Position numbers and translations under genes: made by a program. Below the pieces are notes generated by a model, which saw nothing but the letters and a program-made list of their open reading frames with translations, was not told where the DNA came from and ran no database searches. This document shows positions 61,808 through 64,000 of a DNA stretch of 64,000 nucleotides, piece by piece. Position 1 is the first letter of the stretch; every line of letters begins with the position of its first letter. Source of the stretch: Limnohabitans sp. Hippo3 (GTDB lineage: Bacteria; Pseudomonadota; Gammaproteobacteria; Burkholderiales; Burkholderiaceae_C); contig NZ_NESF01000001.1 of assembly GCF_003063665.1 (NCBI RefSeq), forward strand, positions 372,001 to 436,000, written 5' to 3'.

Positions 61808-63409
61808 TCACGCATCGGGAAAGGCCGCCAGCAAAGTGCGGGTGTAGTCGTGCCCAGGCGAGTGCAGCACTTGCTCGGCAGGCCCTGCCTCCACAATCTG
61901 TCCGGCTTGCAACACCATCACCTGGTGGGCCATGGCCCGCAACACGTCAATGTCGTGGGTAATCAATAAATACGCCATATTCCGGTTTTTCTGCAGCGCC
62001 TGAAGTAACTTCAGGATTTGCTTTTGCACGGTGACGTCCAGTGCACTGGTCGGTTCGTCCAGAACCAGCAACTGAGGCGCCACCACCAGCGCACGGGCCA
62101 GGGCAATGCGCTGCCTCTGTCCGCCTGAAAAGGCATGGGGGTAACGGTTGAGCAAGTCCGGGAACTCGGCCGTGGTCAAACCGACTTCGGCCAAAGTGGC
62201 CAGCACCCGCGCTTGCATGTCGGGCCCGGACAACTGCGGCTGGTGCAACCGCAAACCTTCCGAGACGATTTCGCCTACCGTCATGCGGGGCGACAAGCTG
62301 CCATAGGGGTCCTGAAAAACGACCTGCACCTTCTGGCGCAAGGCTTTGTCGCGACCGGGAATACCTTGCCAAGTCTGTCCACCGAAGGACAGTTCGCCGC
62401 CAAAGGGGATCAAGCCCAACACGGCCTGCGCCAGACTGGATTTGCCAGAACCCGACTCCCCCATCACGCCCAACGTGGTGCCCGGCATGATGCTGAAGTC
62501 GACCCCATACACAGCCGTGAAGTGGTGTTGGCGGAACCAGCCGCGAAAACCGGGCACGTTCATCGGGTAACGCACTTGCAGGCCCTTGGCCTGCACCAAG
62601 GGTGCCCCGGCTGGGTAGATTGTCGCCAAGCCATCCCGGGTGGGCCGACTGTCCAGCAGCTTTTGGGTATAAGGATGCTGGGGGCGTGAGAACACATCGG
62701 CCAAAGCGCCCTGTTCCACCAGATGGCCTTTTTCCATCACCGCCACCCGGTCGGCAAAGTGGCGCACCAAGGCCAAATCGTGGGTGATCAGCAAAACGGC
62801 CATGCCGGTTTTTTGCTGCAGATCGGCCAGCAGCTGCAACATCTGCAGCCGCAAGCTGGCGTCCAGCGCCGTGGTCGGCTCGTCGGCCAGCAGCAGCTTG
62901 GGCTCTGACGCCAGCGCCATGGCCATCATGGCGCGTTGGCGTTGGCCGCCCGACAACTGGTGCGGGTAGGCCCCAAAACGGCGCTCGGGGTCGTCGATGC
63001 CGGTTTCAGCCAGCAAATGCACGGCACGAGCGTCGGCGTCGCGCCGGGACAACAGCTTTTTGAGTTGAAGCACTTCCGAGATCTGCGCGCCCACCGTCAT
63101 CAGGGGGTTGAGCGCCGTCATCGGCTCCTGAAAAATCATGGCGATCTCGTCACCACGGATGCGCTGCATCTCGGCTGGCGTTTGCCGAAGCAGGTCCTGG
63201 CCCTGCCAAAGCACCTGACCCGTCAACTCGGCCGATTCGAGCAAGCGCAGCACCGACAGCGCCGTGACCGATTTGCCCGAACCCGACTCACCCACCAAAG
63301 CCACGCGCTCACCCGCCTGAAGGCTCAGGTTCACGCCGTGCACCACGGCCTGCCCGCCAAAGGCAATGCGCAGGTCTTTCAATTCCAGCAAAGCTTGCGG
63401 CGCGTTCAT
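61808..63409 (-). CDS. ABC transporter ATP-binding protein, fused double ATPase (YejF-like)
   Basis: A 533-residue protein with two complete ABC ATPase domains of the oligopeptide/dipeptide class. Domain 1 (about 8-255): Walker A GESGSGKS, signature LSGGQRQR, Walker B LLLADEP. Domain 2 (about 275-530): Walker A GESGSGKSS, signature FSGGQRQR, Walker B LLVLDEPTSALD. The fused form is typical of YejF, which powers import of peptides and microcin C in E. coli. The substrate here is probably a peptide, by family only. It overlaps the permease gene by 4 bp. Confidence 0.93.
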   Translation of the reverse strand: MNAPQALLELKDLRIAFGGQAVVHGVNLSLQAGERVALVGESGSGKSVTALSVLRLLESAELTGQVLWQGQDLLRQTPAEMQRIRGDEIAMIFQEPMTALNPLMTVGAQISEVLQLKKLLSRRDADARAVHLLAETGIDDPERRFGAYPHQLSGGQRQRAMMAMALASEPKLLLADEPTTALDASLRLQMLQLLADLQQKTGMAVLLITHDLALVRHFADRVAVMEKGHLVEQGALADVFSRPQHPYTQKLLDSRPTRDGLATIYPAGAPLVQAKGLQVRYPMNVPGFRGWFRQHHFTAVYGVDFSIMPGTTLGVMGESGSGKSSLAQAVLGLIPFGGELSFGGQTWQGIPGRDKALRQKVQVVFQDPYGSLSPRMTVGEIVSEGLRLHQPQLSGPDMQARVLATLAEVGLTTAEFPDLLNRYPHAFSGGQRQRIALARALVVAPQLLVLDEPTSALDVTVQKQILKLLQALQKNRNMAYLLITHDIDVLRAMAHQVMVLQAGQIVEAGPAEQVLHSPGHDYTRTLLAAFPDA

Positions 63410-64000
63410 GCTTGAGCCTTTCGCGGGTCCAGCGCATCACGCAAGGCGTCGCCCATGAAGGTCAGCAGCAACAAGGTCACCACCAAGACCACGAAGGTGG
63501 ACATCGATATCCACCAGGCGTCGATGTTGTTTTTGCCCTGGGCCAACAACTCGCCTAGGGACGGTGTGCCCGGCGGCACGCCCAGGCCCAGAAAGTCCAG
63601 CGAGGTCAGGGCCAAAATGGCCCCACTCATGCGAAACGGCAGGAAAGTCACCACCGGGGTCATGCTGTTGGGCAACACATGACGCCACATGATTTGCCAA
63701 TGCCCCAGACCCAAGGCCCGCGCCGACTTGACGTAGTCCAGCTGGCGGTTGCGTAAAAACTCGGCCCGCACATAGTCGGACAGACCCATCCAGCCAAACA
63801 GGCCCAGCAGCAAAAGCAACAAGCCCACGCTCGGCTCGAACACGGCCGAGAAAATGATCAGCAAATACAGCTCGGGCATGGCGCTCCAGATTTCGATGAA
63901 GCGCTGAAACACCAGGTCGGTCTTGCCCACAAAAAAGCCTTGCACGGCGCCGGTCAGCACGCCAAGGAACACGCCGAACAAGGTCAGAGCCAGTGCAAAC
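63406..64000 (-). CDS. ABC transporter permease, C-terminal part (YejE-like; cut by window edge)
   Basis: The last 197 or so codons of a permease whose 5' end lies beyond the right edge. Several transmembrane helices are visible, starting FALALTLFGVFLGVLTG, and the EAA-type loop that contacts the ATPase is present (DYVKSARALGLGHWQIMWRHVLPN). LDFLGLGVPPGTPSLGELL is characteristic of the DppC/OppC/YejE branch. It belongs with the ATPase just downstream. Confidence 0.88.
   Translation of the reverse strand, partial: FALALTLFGVFLGVLTGAVQGFFVGKTDLVFQRFIEIWSAMPELYLLIIFSAVFEPSVGLLLLLLGLFGWMGLSDYVRAEFLRNRQLDYVKSARALGLGHWQIMWRHVLPNSMTPVVTFLPFRMSGAILALTSLDFLGLGVPPGTPSLGELLAQGKNNIDAWWISMSTFVVLVVTLLLLTFMGDALRDALDPRKAQA

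Overview
The window is a piece of bacterial chromosome, GC-rich and densely coding, with short gaps and many 4-bp ATGA-type stop/start overlaps. Gene order and protein sequences point to the Burkholderiales (Betaproteobacteria), most likely Comamonadaceae such as the Limnohabitans/Rhodoferax group; the genus is an inference. I saw no rRNA or tRNA gene, CRISPR array, insertion sequence, integrase or prophage gene. Most genes lie on the minus strand, so transcription mainly runs from high to low coordinates.

1-18.5 kb is a conserved housekeeping cluster, in order of transcription: rluD, scpB-rluB, ndk, rlmN-rodZ-ispG-hisS-yfgM-bamB-der-hfq-hflX-hflK-hflC-yjeT-hisZ-purA and a cut phosphoribosyltransferase. 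It combines cell shape (RodZ), outer-membrane assembly (BamB), isoprenoid synthesis (IspG), ribosome biogenesis (Der, HflX, RlmN, RluB, RluD), Hfq, the HflKC membrane complex and histidine/purine metabolism. bamD diverges from rluD at 18.6 kb.

19-31 kb holds a tight set (zapE, a small secreted protein, a DUF465/YdcH-like protein, a DinG/YoaA-type helicase), the 2-oxoglutarate dehydrogenase operon sucA-sucB-lpdA with terminator-like hairpins inside and after it, and prpE behind an inverted repeat.

31-45.7 kb is the most accessory part: a cysteine hydrolase, a glyoxalase-like protein, a RecQ helicase with a phosphoribosyltransferase-like tail, a DMT transporter with a histidine-rich C-terminus preceded by a tiny in-frame leader ORF, a YbfB/YjiJ-type MFS transporter, an excisionase-like regulator behind a perfect 22-bp palindrome, a penicillin-acylase-family hydrolase, an LD-carboxypeptidase, a TadA-haloalkane dehalogenase fusion, a PaiB-like flavoprotein and a PQQ-type sugar dehydrogenase.

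45.7-64 kb returns to housekeeping: guaB-guaA, a SAM methyltransferase, ratA-rnfH divergent from smpB, a 3-hydroxyisobutyryl-CoA hydrolase with an EamA transporter, the transcription/translation operon rimP-nusA-infB-rbfA-truB-typA, and a peptide-type ABC transporter (fused double ATPase and a permease cut by the window end).

No wholly new multi-gene system is evident. The best leads are the two domain fusions (TadA-dehalogenase, RecQ-PRTase-like), the His-tailed transporter with its leader ORF, the palindrome-controlled regulator, and a long palindromic repeat present in one good and one decayed copy.
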